Shown here: positions 16,530-26,953 of the stretch, piece by piece
How the letters are laid out: every line of letters begins with the position of its first letter
Numbering within the stretch: the first letter of the stretch is position 1
Source: Pseudomonas sp.
Lineage (GTDB): Bacteria > Pseudomonadota > Gammaproteobacteria > Pseudomonadales > Pseudomonadaceae
DNA length: 64,000 nucleotides
Direction: 5' to 3'
NCBI RefSeq assembly: GCF_017744435.1
Contig: NZ_JAGIBG010000017.1
Location: 35,261 to 99,260, forward strand
The notes under the pieces: generated by a model
Seen by the model: only the letters and a program-made list of their open reading frames with translations
Databases searched by the model: none
Told to the model about the DNA's origin: nothing
Made by a program: the position numbers and the translations under genes

Positions 16530-17423
16530 TCAGGCCGACGCTGCAACCTGAGTCGGGCGCTTGACCTGTGGCTGCGAGGCGTTGGCCGCCGCACCCTCTT
16601 CGATCGCCTGCTGGATCGCCTTGCGACGACGCTCTTCGGCGCGGCGGCTGAAGAACCAGACGAAGAAGGTCACCAGCGATACCGACAGCAGGATCAGGCT
16701 GGCCACGGCGTTGATCTCAGGCTTCACGCCCAGACGCACCGCCGAGAACACTTCCATCGGCAGGGTGGTCGAGCCTGGGCCGGACACGAAGCTGGCCAGT
16801 ACCAGGTCATCCAGCGACAGTGCGAACGACATCATGCCGCCCGCCGCCAGGGACGGCGCGATCATCGGGATGGTGATCAGGAAGAACACCTTCCACGGCT
16901 TGGCACCCAGGTCCATCGCCGCTTCCTCGATCGACAGGTCCAGCTCACGCAGGCGTGCCGACACCACCACCGCCACATACGCCGCGCAGAACGTGGTGTG
17001 GGCGATCCAGATGGTGACGATGCCACGCTCCTGCGGCCAGCCGATCATCTGTGCCATAGCCACGAACAGCAGCAACAGCGACAGACCGGTGATCACCTCA
17101 GGCATGACCAGCGGTGCGGTGACCAGGCCGCCGAACAGCGTGCGGCCCTTGAAGCGGGTGACCCGGGTCAGCACGAAGGCCGCCAGGGTACCCAGTGCCA
17201 CTGCAGCCACCGCCGTGTAGCAGGCGATTTCCAGCGAGCGCATCACCGAACCCATCAGCTGGGTGTTGTCGAGCAGGCCGACGTACCACTTCACCGACCA
17301 GCCGCCCCAGACCGTCACCAGCTTGGAGGCGTTGAACGAGTAGATCACCAGGATCAGCATCGGCAGGTAGATGAACAGCAAGCCGAGCACCAGCATCAGC
17401 TTGGAAAAACTGAAGCGCTTCAT
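16530..17423 (-). CDS. potI: Polyamine ABC transporter permease PotI (SpuH)
   Basis: A 297-residue inner-membrane permease of the spermidine/putrescine importer. Six hydrophobic segments are present, and the EAA loop reads EEAAMDLGAKPWKVFFLIT near 158-176. The C-terminal tail (RRAEERRRKAIQQAIEEGAA) is charged and longer than in E. coli PotI. The start overlaps the potH stop by 4 nt. It is the last gene of the polyamine uptake operon and is followed immediately by a REP pair. Confidence 0.93.
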   Translation of the reverse strand: MKRFSFSKLMLVLGLLFIYLPMLILVIYSFNASKLVTVWGGWSVKWYVGLLDNTQLMGSVMRSLEIACYTAVAAVALGTLAAFVLTRVTRFKGRTLFGGLVTAPLVMPEVITGLSLLLLFVAMAQMIGWPQERGIVTIWIAHTTFCAAYVAVVVSARLRELDLSIEEAAMDLGAKPWKVFFLITIPMIAPSLAAGGMMSFALSLDDLVLASFVSGPGSTTLPMEVFSAVRLGVKPEINAVASLILLSVSLVTFFVWFFSRRAEERRRKAIQQAIEEGAAANASQPQVKRPTQVAASA

Positions 17424-18340
17424 GCTCTGCCCTCCATTTCTTTAGCCTGGCTGCGGTTGAACAGCAGGATCGGCACGATCAGGATCGCCAGCATCACCAC
17501 CGCCAGGGCGGATGCCACCGGCCAGTCACGGTTGTTGAAGAATTCCTGCCACAGCACTTTACCGATCATCAGGGTTTCCGGGCCGCCGAGCAGTTCAGGA
17601 ATCACGAACTCGCCCACCACCGGGATGAACACCAGCATGCAGCCGGCGATGATGCCGTTCTTCGACAGCGGCACGGTGATCTTCCAGAAGCTGTTGAAAG
17701 TGCTCGAACCCAGGTCCGAAGCAGCCTCCAGCAGCGAAGGGTCGTGCTTCACCAGGTTGGCGAACAGCGGCAGGATCATGAACGGCAGGTACGAATAGAC
17801 CACACCGATGTACACCGCCAGGTTGGTGTTGAGGATCTGCAACGGCTGATCGATCAATCCGGTCCACAGCAGGAAGCCGTTGAGCAGCCCGTTGTTGCTG
17901 AGGATGCCCATCCAGGCATAGACGCGGATCAGGATCGCGGTCCAGGTCGGCATCATGATCAGCAGCAGCAGGACTGTCTGGGTCTCCTTCTTGGCGTTGG
18001 CGATGGCGTAGGCCATCGGGTAGCCGATCAACAGGCACAGCAGGGTGCTGAAGAAGGCCATCTTCAACGAGCCCAGGTAGGCCGAGATGTACAGCTCATC
18101 CTCGGTCAGCAGGCCGTAGTTGGCCAGGTTTAGCACCAACTGGATCTTGTCTTCGACGTAGGTGTAGATCTCGGTATACGGCGGGATCGCCACGTCGGCT
18201 TCGGCGAAGCTGATCTTCAGCACGATGAAGAACGGCAGCATGAAGAACAGGAACAGCCAGATGAACGGCACGCCGATCACCAGGTGCCGTCCCTCCGGGA
18301 TAAGGCGCTGGAAGGCTCGCTTGAGCTTGCGAGGTTTCAT
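17420..18340 (-). CDS. potH: Polyamine ABC transporter permease PotH (SpuG)
   Basis: Permease partner of PotI. The ATG at 18340 (MKPRKLKRAFQRLIPEGRHL, 306 aa) is chosen because it overlaps the potG stop as ATGA; the longer frame to 18376 only reads back into potG. Hydrophobic helices start near residue 22 (LVIGVPFIWLFLFFMLPFFI). The EAA loop EAASDLGSSTFNSFWKITVP is near 207-226. Coupled translation with potG and potI supports a fixed subunit ratio. Confidence 0.93.
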   Translation of the reverse strand: MKPRKLKRAFQRLIPEGRHLVIGVPFIWLFLFFMLPFFIVLKISFAEADVAIPPYTEIYTYVEDKIQLVLNLANYGLLTEDELYISAYLGSLKMAFFSTLLCLLIGYPMAYAIANAKKETQTVLLLLIMMPTWTAILIRVYAWMGILSNNGLLNGFLLWTGLIDQPLQILNTNLAVYIGVVYSYLPFMILPLFANLVKHDPSLLEAASDLGSSTFNSFWKITVPLSKNGIIAGCMLVFIPVVGEFVIPELLGGPETLMIGKVLWQEFFNNRDWPVASALAVVMLAILIVPILLFNRSQAKEMEGRA

Positions 18341-19479
18341 GACCGCAGTACCACGCCGCTGTCGTCTTCCCACCACACGTACACTTCATCGCCCCAGGTC
18401 GGGCGTGCGCCCTGGCGCTCGGTGTTGGCGACGAACGACTGGACGATCTTGCCGCTTGGCAGCTCGACGTAGAACACCGAGTGGCCGCCCAGGTAAGCGA
18501 TGTCGTGGACCTTGCCGCGCGACCAGTTGTGCTCGCAGGTCGGTTGCTGGGAGGTGACCAGCATTTTCTCCGGGCGCAGGGCGTAGGTGATGTGCTTGTC
18601 TTCCACCGAGGTGGTGATGCCGTGGCCGACGTAGATCTTGCGCTCCAGTTCCGGGCTGGCAATGATCGCGTGGCCTTCGGCGTCGTCGACCACTTCACCG
18701 TCGAACAGGTTGACGTTACCGATGAATTCGCACACCAGGCGGCTGGTCGGGGTCTCGTAGATATCCACCGGCGAGCCGATCTGGGCGATCCAGCCCAGGT
18801 GCATGATGGCGATGCGCTGGGCCATGGTCATGGCCTCTTCCTGGTCGTGGGTCACCATCACGCAGGTCACGCCTACGCGCTCGATGATTTCCACCAGTTC
18901 CAGCTGCATCTGCGAACGCAGTTTCTTGTCCAGCGCGCCCATCGGCTCGTCGAGCAACAGCAGCTTGGGGCGCTTGGCCAGGGAACGGGCCAGGGCCACC
19001 CGCTGGCGCTGGCCACCGGAGAGCTGGTGTGGCTTGCGCTTGGCGTACTGGGTCATGTGTACCAGCTTGAGCATCTCGGCCACGCGGGCGTCGATCTCGG
19101 CCTTGGGCATCTTGTCCTGCTGCAGGCCGAAGGCGATGTTCTGCGCCACGGTCATGTGCGGGAACAGCGCGTAGGACTGGAACATCATGTTGATCGGCCG
19201 CTCGTACGGCGGCATATCGGTGATGTCGACGCCATCGAGGAAGATCCGTCCTTCAGTCGGGCGCTCGAAACCTGCCAGCATACGCAGCAAGGTCGATTTG
19301 CCGGAACCGGAGCCACCCAGCAGGGCGAAGATCTCGCCTTTGCGGATTTCCAGGGACACATCGTCCACGGCGATCGTTTCGTCGAACTTTTTTGTAACCC
19401 GGTCGATCTTGACCAGCACCTGCTTGGGTTGCTGGCCACCCTCGAGGGCTTTTTTATAGGCACCGGAGGCAACTGCCAT
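18337..19479 (-). CDS. potG: Polyamine ABC transporter ATP-binding protein PotG (SpuF)
   Basis: A 380-residue ATPase energising putrescine/spermidine uptake. The start at 19479 (MAVASGAYKKALEGGQQPKQ) has a GGGAG site 9 nt upstream and is preferred to 19497. Walker A GGSGSGKST is near 54-62, the signature LSGGQRQR near 153, Walker B LLLLDEPMGALD near 172-183, and a TOBE domain lies at the C-terminus. A strong stem-loop (19508-19541) separates it from spuE. Confidence 0.94.
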   Translation of the reverse strand: MAVASGAYKKALEGGQQPKQVLVKIDRVTKKFDETIAVDDVSLEIRKGEIFALLGGSGSGKSTLLRMLAGFERPTEGRIFLDGVDITDMPPYERPINMMFQSYALFPHMTVAQNIAFGLQQDKMPKAEIDARVAEMLKLVHMTQYAKRKPHQLSGGQRQRVALARSLAKRPKLLLLDEPMGALDKKLRSQMQLELVEIIERVGVTCVMVTHDQEEAMTMAQRIAIMHLGWIAQIGSPVDIYETPTSRLVCEFIGNVNLFDGEVVDDAEGHAIIASPELERKIYVGHGITTSVEDKHITYALRPEKMLVTSQQPTCEHNWSRGKVHDIAYLGGHSVFYVELPSGKIVQSFVANTERQGARPTWGDEVYVWWEDDSGVVLRS

Positions 19480-19507
19480 GAGTGAAACTCCCAACAAGAT
19501 TTTTGTG

Positions 19508-19541
19508 CCCGCGCGGCCTGTGTTCCAGGTACCGCAGCGGG
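19508..19541 (-). other. Stem-loop between spuE and potG
   Basis: The transcript can pair CCCGC-GCGG-CCTG with CAGG-CCGC-GCGGG around a GAACA loop, with small bulges of one and two bases. It starts 10 nt after the spuE stop. CACAAAAATCTTG follows, so it is a weak terminator or an mRNA-stabilising hairpin. Confidence 0.6.
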
Positions 19542-19550
19542 TCTGGATAA

Positions 19551-20756
<1,206 letters not shown>

Positions 20757-20777
20757 TCAACAATTGCCATTCACTGG

Positions 20778-20805
20778 CTCTGGGCCGGAAAACCCCGGCC
20801 CAGAG
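20778..20805 (-). other. Perfect stem-loop between spuD and spuE
   Basis: CTCTGGGCCGG (20778-20788) and CCGGCCCAGAG (20795-20805) form an 11-bp perfect stem with a 6-nt loop, 13 nt past the spuD stop. No T tract follows on the minus strand, so processing or stability control is more likely than full termination. Confidence 0.7.
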
Positions 20806-20818
20806 GTCACGCATCGGG

Positions 20819-21916
20819 TTATTTGCCCGATTTGATCTTGGTCCAGCTACGGGTGATGTCACGCTGAACCTTGGCATCCGGTGCAGCAATGGCATACAGC
20901 TGTTTCTTCACGTCAGCGGGTGGATAGATGCTCGGGTCGCTGGTGATGGCCTTGTCGACCAGCGGCGTAGCGGCCTCGTTGCCGTTCGGGAAACGCACGG
21001 CGTTGGTGATTTCAGCCATGACTTCCGGCTGCATCAGGAAGTCCATGAACTTGTAGGCAGCTTCCTTGTGCTCGGCATCTTTAGGGATGGCGACCATGTC
21101 GTAGAAGGTACCGGCGCCTTCTTTCGGAATGATGTAGTCCACTTTGACCTTGTCGCCGGCTTCGTGGGCGCGAGCCTTGGCCTGCTCGACGTCACCCGAA
21201 TAACCGACGGCCACGCAGATGTTGCCGTTGGCCAGGTCGCCAATGTACTTGGACGAGTGGAAGTAGGTGATCGAAGGACGGACCTTGAGGAACAGGTCCT
21301 CGGCGGCCTTCAGGTCTTCCTTGCTGGTGCTGTTGCTCGGCTTGCCCAGGTAGTGCAGCGCGGCCGGGAGCATTTCGGTCGGGGCATCCAGGAAGCTCAC
21401 GCCGCAGCTCTTGAGCTTGGCGATGTTCTCAGGCTTGAACACCACGTCCCACGAGTCGATCTTGTCCACGCCCAGCGCGGCCTTGACCTTCTCCGGGTTG
21501 TAGCCGATGCCGATCGAACCCCACATGTACGGGAAGGCGTGCTTGTTGTCCTTGTCGCTGGCGTCGCCTACGGCCTTGAGCAGGTCCTTGTCGAGGTTCT
21601 TCCAGTTAGGCAGCTTGGAGCGGTCCAGCTCCTCGTAGACACCAGCCTTGATCTGCTTGGCCAGGAAGTTGTTCGACGGCACGACGATGTCGTAGCCCGA
21701 CTTGCCGGCCAGCAGTTTGGCTTCCAGGGTTTCGTTGCTGTCGAATACGTCGTACTTGACCTTGATACCGGTCTGCTTCTCGAACTTGGCGATGGTGTCC
21801 GGCGCGATGTAGTCAGACCAGTTGTAGACGTTCAACACAGTGTCGTCAGCCTGAACAGCGGTAGCCATGGCACCCATCAGGGAGGCGGCCAGCAACGTTT
21901 TGCCCATTTTATTCAT
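20819..21916 (-). CDS. spuD: Periplasmic putrescine-binding protein SpuD
   Basis: A 365-residue PotF-family binding protein matching SpuD, the putrescine receptor of the polyamine importer. Signal peptide [23 protein letters not shown], mature [22 protein letters not shown]. The conserved [21 protein letters not shown] and [10 protein letters not shown] are present. It shares obvious full-length similarity with SpuE downstream, an old tandem duplication giving two specificities to one permease complex. Stem-loops flank it on both sides. Confidence 0.92.
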   Translation of the reverse strand: MNKMGKTLLAASLMGAMATAVQADDTVLNVYNWSDYIAPDTIAKFEKQTGIKVKYDVFDSNETLEAKLLAGKSGYDIVVPSNNFLAKQIKAGVYEELDRSKLPNWKNLDKDLLKAVGDASDKDNKHAFPYMWGSIGIGYNPEKVKAALGVDKIDSWDVVFKPENIAKLKSCGVSFLDAPTEMLPAALHYLGKPSNSTSKEDLKAAEDLFLKVRPSITYFHSSKYIGDLANGNICVAVGYSGDVEQAKARAHEAGDKVKVDYIIPKEGAGTFYDMVAIPKDAEHKEAAYKFMDFLMQPEVMAEITNAVRFPNGNEAATPLVDKAITSDPSIYPPADVKKQLYAIAAPDAKVQRDITRSWTKIKSGK

Positions 21917-22012
21917 GCGTAATGCTCCAGAATTTTTATGTTAGCAACTGTCCAGCAGCCAGAACCCACGGTGCAGAGCGCGCGGCGACTGAAACAACCG
22001 CTAGTCTGGCAA

Positions 22013-22052
22013 GTTACAAGGCTCTGTTTCAAGGAAAGCAGGGCCTTGTAAC
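22013..22052 (-). other. Stem-loop between spuC and spuD
   Basis: GTTACAAGGCTCTG (22013-22026) pairs with CAGGGCCTTGTAAC (22039-22052), 14 bp with one G-T-type mismatch, around a 12-nt loop. It lies 34 nt after the spuC stop and about 97 nt before the spuD start. No T run follows. It could be a processing or attenuation site. Confidence 0.6.
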
Positions 22053-22085
22053 GACTTAATGTCACATCGCTAGCCTAGCAAATGA

Positions 22086-23447
22086 TTATCGAATCGCTTC
22101 CAGCGTCAAATCGAGGCATTTGCGCGCCTTTTCCACCAACTCGTCGATCTCCTGATGGCTGATCACCAGCGGTGGCGCGATGATCATCGTGTCGCCGACC
22201 GCACGCATGATCAGGCCGTTCTCGAAGCAGAAGTTGCGGCAGACCATGCCGACACCTTTGCCCTCGTAACGGCTGCGGGTCGCCTTGTCCTTGACCAGCT
22301 CGATTGCACCGAGCATGCCCAGGCCACGTACCTCGCCAACCAGTGGGTGGTCCTGCAGCTCACGCAAACGCTTTTGCAAATACGGTGCCGCTTCCGTACG
22401 CGCCTTCTCGACGATCTTCTCGTCGCGCAGGATGCGCAGGTTTTCCAGGCCCACCGCTGCCGCCACCGGGTGGCCGGAATAGGTGAAGCCGTGGTTGAAA
22501 TCACCGCCTTCGCTGAGCACCTTGGCCACCTTGTCACGCACGATTACACCGCCCATGGGGATGTAGCCGGAAGTGAGGCCCTTGGCGATGGTCATCAGGT
22601 CGGGCTTGAGGTCGTAGTAATCGGAGCCGAACCACTCGCCGGTGCGGCCGAAACCGCAGATCACTTCGTCGGCGACGAACAGGATGTCGTACTTGGCCAG
22701 GATTTCCTTGACCTTCGGCCAGTAGGTTTCCGGCGGAATGATCACCCCACCGGCGCCCTGGATCGGCTCGGCGATGAACGCGGCGACGTTGTCTTCGCCG
22801 ACTTCGAGAATCTTCTTCTCCAGTTGCTCGGCAGCCCAGACGCCGAACTCGTCCGAGCTCATGTCACCGCCTTCGCCGAACCAGTACGGCTGCGGAATAT
22901 GCACGATGCCCGGGATCGGCAGGCCGCCCTGCTCGTGCATGCCGCTCATGCCACCCAGGCACGCACCGGCGAAGGTGGAGCCGTGGTAGCCGTTGATGCG
23001 GCCGATCATGGTCTGCTTGTGCGGCTTGCCCTTCAGCGCCCAGTAGTGGCGGACCATGCGCAGCACGGTGTCGTTGCCTTCGGAGCCGGAGCCGGTGAAG
23101 AACACATGGGTCATGCCTTCCGGCGCCACGTCGGTGATCGCCTTGGCCAACTCCAGGGCTGGCGGGTGAGCGGTCTGGAAGAACAGGTTGTAGTACGGCA
23201 GCTCGCGCATCTGCTTTTCTGCCGCCTGCACCAGTTCTTCACGGCCATAGCCGACCGCCACGCACCACAGGCCGGCCATGCCGTCGAGGATCTTGTTCCC
23301 CTCGCTGTCCCACAAATGCACACCCTGCGCCTTGGTGATGATGCGCGGCCCCTTCTCCTTCAACTGCTTGTAGTCAGAGAAGGGTGCAAGGTGGTGCTCG
23401 CCGCTCAGGTTCTGCCATTCACGGGTTTGCGGGTTGTTGACGCTCAT
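22086..23447 (-). CDS. spuC: Polyamine:pyruvate aminotransferase SpuC
   Basis: A 453-residue class III PLP-dependent aminotransferase. It transfers the amino group of putrescine, cadaverine or spermidine to pyruvate, the transaminase route of polyamine catabolism in Pseudomonas. The start at 23447 (MSVNNPQTREWQNLSGEHHL) has a GGAGAGG site. The PLP-binding Lys is in TIAKGLTSGYIPMGG near 284-298. DEVICGFGRTGEW (Asp contacting the PLP nitrogen) is near 254-266, and GSGSEGNDT binds the phosphate. It sits between spuB and the importer genes. Confidence 0.93.
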   Translation of the reverse strand: MSVNNPQTREWQNLSGEHHLAPFSDYKQLKEKGPRIITKAQGVHLWDSEGNKILDGMAGLWCVAVGYGREELVQAAEKQMRELPYYNLFFQTAHPPALELAKAITDVAPEGMTHVFFTGSGSEGNDTVLRMVRHYWALKGKPHKQTMIGRINGYHGSTFAGACLGGMSGMHEQGGLPIPGIVHIPQPYWFGEGGDMSSDEFGVWAAEQLEKKILEVGEDNVAAFIAEPIQGAGGVIIPPETYWPKVKEILAKYDILFVADEVICGFGRTGEWFGSDYYDLKPDLMTIAKGLTSGYIPMGGVIVRDKVAKVLSEGGDFNHGFTYSGHPVAAAVGLENLRILRDEKIVEKARTEAAPYLQKRLRELQDHPLVGEVRGLGMLGAIELVKDKATRSRYEGKGVGMVCRNFCFENGLIMRAVGDTMIIAPPLVISHQEIDELVEKARKCLDLTLEAIR

Positions 23448-23493
23448 GTGCCTCTCCATTTTCCGGCGGCCGCACCGGCGGCCTCAGGGTTGA

Positions 23494-24852
23494 TCAGACA
23501 GCGAATAGCAGGAATTCACGCTCCCACGAGCTGATGACGCGCTTGAAGTTCTCGTGCTCTGCGCGTTTGGTCGCGACATAGCCGGTGATGAACTTCTTGC
23601 CCAGGTATTGCACCAGTGCACGGCTGTTTTCCATGCGCTCGAGGGCGTCCTCGATGGTCAGCGGCAGGCGCAGGTTGCGGCGTTCGTAGCCACGGCCCTG
23701 GACCGGCGCGCTGGCGTCAATGCCCTCGACCATGCCGATATAGCCGCACAGCAGGCTGGCGGCGATGGCCAGGTAAGGGTTGGCATCGGCACCCGGCAGG
23801 CGGTTCTCGACGCGACGGTTCTGCGGGCCGGCATCCGGTACACGCAGGCCAACGGTGCGGTTCTCCTCGCCCCACTCGACGTTCACTGGCGCCGAGGTGT
23901 CGGGCAGGAAGCGGCGGAACGAGTTGACGTTGGGGGCGAACAGCGGCAGCGCTTCGGGGATGAACTTCTGCAGGCCACCGATGTGGTGCAGGAACAGCTC
24001 GCTCATGCTGCCGTCTTCATTACTGAAGATGTTCTTGCCGGTGGCCACGTCGACCACGCTCTGGTGCAGGTGCATGGCGCTGCCCGGCTCGCCGGTCATC
24101 GGCTTGGCCATGAAGGTGGCAGCCACGTTGTGCTTGAGCGCGGCCTCGCGCATGGTGCGCTTGAACACCAGGATCTGGTCGGCCAGGTGCAGGGCGTCGC
24201 CATGACGGAAGTTGATTTCCATCTGCGCCGTGCCGTCTTCGTGGATCAGCGTGTCGAGGTCCAGGCGCTGCAGTTCGCACCAGTCGTAGACGTCTTCGAA
24301 CAACGGGTCGAATTCGTTGGCGGCTTCGATCGAGAACGACTGGCGGCCGGTTTCCGGGCGGCCAGAGCGACCCACCGGCGGCTGCAGCGGGAAGTCCGGG
24401 TCTTCGCTGCGCTTGGTCAGGTAGAACTCCATCTCTGGCGCGACGATCGGCTGCCAGCCCTTGTCGGCGTAGAGCTTGAGGACTTTCTTCAGCACGTTGC
24501 GCGGCGACAGTTCGACCGGGTTGCCCTTCTTGTCGTAGGTGTCGTGGATCACCTGAGCGGTCGGCTCGATGGCCCACGGCACCAGGAATACGGCGTCCTG
24601 GTCGGGGCGGCAGATCATGTCGATGTCGGCCGGGTCGAGCAGGTCGTAATAGATGTCATCGTCGACATAGTCGCCGGTCACGGTCTGCAGCAGCACGCTC
24701 TCGGGCAGGCGCATGCCTTTTTCGGCGATGAATTTGTTGGTCGGCGAGATCTTGCCGCGGGTGATGCCGGTCAGGTCGCTGATCAGGCATTCGACTTCGG
24801 TGATCTTGTGCTCTTTCAACCAATCGGTGAGCTGGTCGAGGTTGTTACTCAT
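23494..24852 (-). CDS. spuB: Glutamylpolyamine synthetase SpuB (glutamine-synthetase family)
   Basis: A 452-residue GlnA-type ligase that joins glutamate to polyamines in the gamma-glutamylation route. The metal/ATP-binding E-M-E-F-Y (VAPEMEFYLT), NFRHGDALHLADQ and AMHLHQSVVD segments are conserved. NRTVGLRVPDAGPQNRRVENRLPGADANPYLA, described in parts, is the C-terminal active-site region near 330-360. A GAGG site precedes the ATG at 24852. It is divergent from spuI across a 574-bp gap. No spuA-type hydrolase is in the window. Confidence 0.9.
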   Translation of the reverse strand: MSNNLDQLTDWLKEHKITEVECLISDLTGITRGKISPTNKFIAEKGMRLPESVLLQTVTGDYVDDDIYYDLLDPADIDMICRPDQDAVFLVPWAIEPTAQVIHDTYDKKGNPVELSPRNVLKKVLKLYADKGWQPIVAPEMEFYLTKRSEDPDFPLQPPVGRSGRPETGRQSFSIEAANEFDPLFEDVYDWCELQRLDLDTLIHEDGTAQMEINFRHGDALHLADQILVFKRTMREAALKHNVAATFMAKPMTGEPGSAMHLHQSVVDVATGKNIFSNEDGSMSELFLHHIGGLQKFIPEALPLFAPNVNSFRRFLPDTSAPVNVEWGEENRTVGLRVPDAGPQNRRVENRLPGADANPYLAIAASLLCGYIGMVEGIDASAPVQGRGYERRNLRLPLTIEDALERMENSRALVQYLGKKFITGYVATKRAEHENFKRVISSWEREFLLFAV

Positions 24853-25426
24853 AAATACCTCAGGAGGTAAGGTGGTCCGCGCCCTGATTCTGGATGGAGT
24901 AGATTGCTAAAGCAAAAACCCACGCGCAGGCGCACTGTGGATACACTGAAAACAAGCGTGTCCGTAGTGGAATCAAAGGGCAGGAATACGAGAAGAGCAA
25001 CGAAAAAGCGTTACGAGGTGTGGTCCAGAGGCGCAAAGCGTCAATTATTGCGGCCATGCAGGCCACAGCTCGACCGATGCGTGCGGGAACGGCAGGGATA
25101 CCCGACTGCACTGCGCAGGCAGCGCGTTCAGGTCGCGACAAGCGGACCATGTGACCCTCGTATTATTGTGTTCTGGGTTGAGTCCGAGCTTAGCCTTGTT
25201 AAATTTTTTACACAACACCTCCGTAAAAAATAAAACACGGCGTGTCGGAGATAGCCCTTTGCGGGGGAAATAGCGGATAATGGCACGCCCCGATATGCAG
25301 CAAATCTGCCGTCGATGTGCCATTTCGAGGCATCATGGGGTTGGCTTGACATCAGTTTGTCTTTTCGATTGACTGGTCCTGCAAGCCCCCCTTGATTGAT
25401 ATTTTTAACAACAAAGGTGTTGCATC
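24853..25426. promoter_or_regulatory. Divergent spuB/spuI promoter region
   Basis: A 574-bp intergenic segment with no credible gene. It contains TTTTTTAC (25204-25211) and GTAAAAAA (25223-25230), a perfect 8-bp inverted repeat and a candidate operator. TTGACA occurs at 25346-25351, about 80 bp from the spuI ATG, but without a convincing -10 at the right spacing. The size suggests separate promoters with regulator sites for both directions. The short frames here look random in codon use. Confidence 0.5.
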
Positions 25427-26803
25427 ATGTCGGTACCCCCGCGTGCCGTTCAGCTTAACGAAGCGAACGCGTTCCTTAAGGAACATCCTGAGGTTCTCTA
25501 CGTTGACCTTCTGATTGCAGATATGAATGGTGTGGTGCGTGGCAAGCGCATTGAGCGCACCAGCCTCCACAAGGTTTACGAGAAAGGCATCAACCTGCCT
25601 GCCTCCCTCTTCGCCCTGGACATCAACGGTTCCACCGTCGAAAGCACCGGGCTGGGCCTGGACATCGGCGATGCTGACCGCATCTGCTACCCGATCCCCG
25701 GCACCCTCTCCAACGAACCCTGGCAGAAGCGCCCGACCGCACAGCTGCTGATGACCATGCACGAACTCGAAGGCGAGCCGTTCTTCGCCGACCCGCGCGA
25801 AGTGCTGCGTCAGGTGGTGAGCAAGTTCACCGAAATGGGCCTGACCATCTGCGCCGCGTTCGAGCTGGAGTTCTACCTGATCGACCAGGAGAACGTGAAC
25901 GGCCGCCCGCAGCCGCCACGCTCGCCAATCTCGGGCAAGCGCCCACAGTCGACCCAGGTGTACCTGATCGACGACCTCGACGAATATGCCGACTGCCTGC
26001 AGGACATCCTCGAAGGCGCGAAAGAGCAAGGCATCCCGGCCGACGCCATCGTCAAGGAAAGCGCCCCGGCGCAGTTCGAAGTCAACCTGCACCACGTCGC
26101 CGACCCGCTCAAGGCCTGTGACTACGCGGTACTGCTCAAGCGGTTGATCAAGAACATTGCCTACGACCATGAAATGGACACCACTTTCATGGCCAAGCCC
26201 TACCCGGGCCAGGCTGGCAACGGCCTGCATGTACACATTTCCGTGCTGGACAAAGATGGCAACAACATCTTCACCAGCGAGGATCCCGAGCAGAACGCCG
26301 CGCTGCGTCACGCGATCGGCGGTGTGCTCGAGACCCTGCCCGCGTCCATGGCTTTCCTCTGCCCGAACGTCAACTCGTACCGCCGCTTCGGTGCACAGTT
26401 CTACGTGCCGAACGCACCGAGCTGGGGCCTGGACAACCGCACCGTGGCCCTTCGCGTGCCGACCGGCTCGCCGGACGCCGTGCGCATCGAACACCGCGTG
26501 GCCGGTGCCGACGCCAACCCGTACCTGATGATGGCTGCCGTACTGGCAGGCGTGCACCATGGCCTGACCAACAAGGTCGAGCCAGGTGAGCCGATCGAAG
26601 GCAACTCGTACGAGCAGCTGGAGCAGAGCCTGCCGAACAACCTGCGCGATGCCCTGCGCGAGCTGGACGACAGCGAGATCCTGAACAAGTACATCGATCC
26701 GAAGTACATCGACATCTTCGTCGCGTGCAAGGAGAGCGAGCTGGAGGAGTTCGAGCACTCGATCTCCGACCTCGAGTACAACTGGTATCTGCATACCGTG
26801 TAA
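25427..26803 (+). CDS. spuI: Glutamylpolyamine synthetase SpuI (glutamine-synthetase family)
   Basis: A 458-residue GlnA-type enzyme, paralogous to SpuB and read divergently from it, matching SpuI of P. aeruginosa. The metal site ELEFYLI is near 147-153, with GNGLHVHISVLDKDG and NRTVALRVPTGSPDAVRIEH further on. An AACAAAGGTG ribosome site precedes the ATG. Different GlnA-like paralogues in Pseudomonas accept different polyamines or ethanolamine, so the exact amine is uncertain. A strong terminator follows directly. Confidence 0.9.
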   Translation: MSVPPRAVQLNEANAFLKEHPEVLYVDLLIADMNGVVRGKRIERTSLHKVYEKGINLPASLFALDINGSTVESTGLGLDIGDADRICYPIPGTLSNEPWQKRPTAQLLMTMHELEGEPFFADPREVLRQVVSKFTEMGLTICAAFELEFYLIDQENVNGRPQPPRSPISGKRPQSTQVYLIDDLDEYADCLQDILEGAKEQGIPADAIVKESAPAQFEVNLHHVADPLKACDYAVLLKRLIKNIAYDHEMDTTFMAKPYPGQAGNGLHVHISVLDKDGNNIFTSEDPEQNAALRHAIGGVLETLPASMAFLCPNVNSYRRFGAQFYVPNAPSWGLDNRTVALRVPTGSPDAVRIEHRVAGADANPYLMMAAVLAGVHHGLTNKVEPGEPIEGNSYEQLEQSLPNNLRDALRELDDSEILNKYIDPKYIDIFVACKESELEEFEHSISDLEYNWYLHTV

Positions 26804-26805
26804 GC

Positions 26806-26836
26806 AAAAACGCCGCCCACAAGGGCGGCGTTTTTC
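26806..26836 (+). terminator. Rho-independent terminator of spuI
   Basis: AAAAACGCCGCCC-ACAA-GGGCGGCGTTTTT: an 8-bp GC stem flanked by A and T runs, 3 nt after the spuI stop. It could also act on transcripts from the other side. Confidence 0.93.
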
Positions 26837-26847
26837 ATTCCGGACCG

Positions 26848-26952
26848 CGTCGCCTGTTTCGCGGGCTTGCCCGCTCCCACAGGTACATCACAGGCTCAAG
26901 CATTGTGAGTATCCTGTGGGAGCGGGCGCGCCCGCGAAGAGGCCGGTACAGG
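26848..26952. repeat. REP pair between spuI and argA
   Basis: Head-to-head REP copies of the common class (TTTCGCGGGCTTGCCCGCTC and GAGCGGGCGCGCCCGCGAAG) with a spacer of about 40 bp, ending 2 bp before the argA stop codon. It lies between two convergent genes. Confidence 0.9.
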
Positions 26953-26953
26953 C

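Noticed and set aside
24860..25150. 96-codon frame in the spuB/spuI gap
   Set aside because: No ribosome site, no recognisable motif, and it occupies a promoter region; treated as non-coding.
25280..25300. TGGCACGCCCCGATATGCA as a sigma-54 promoter for spuI
   Set aside because: The spacing between the GG and GC elements is 13 rather than 10 bases, outside the sigma-54 requirement.
25352..26794. 480-codon open frame antisense to spuI
   Set aside because: It mirrors a clear glutamine-synthetase gene; high-GC codon usage keeps the opposite frame open, and the translation resembles no protein family.
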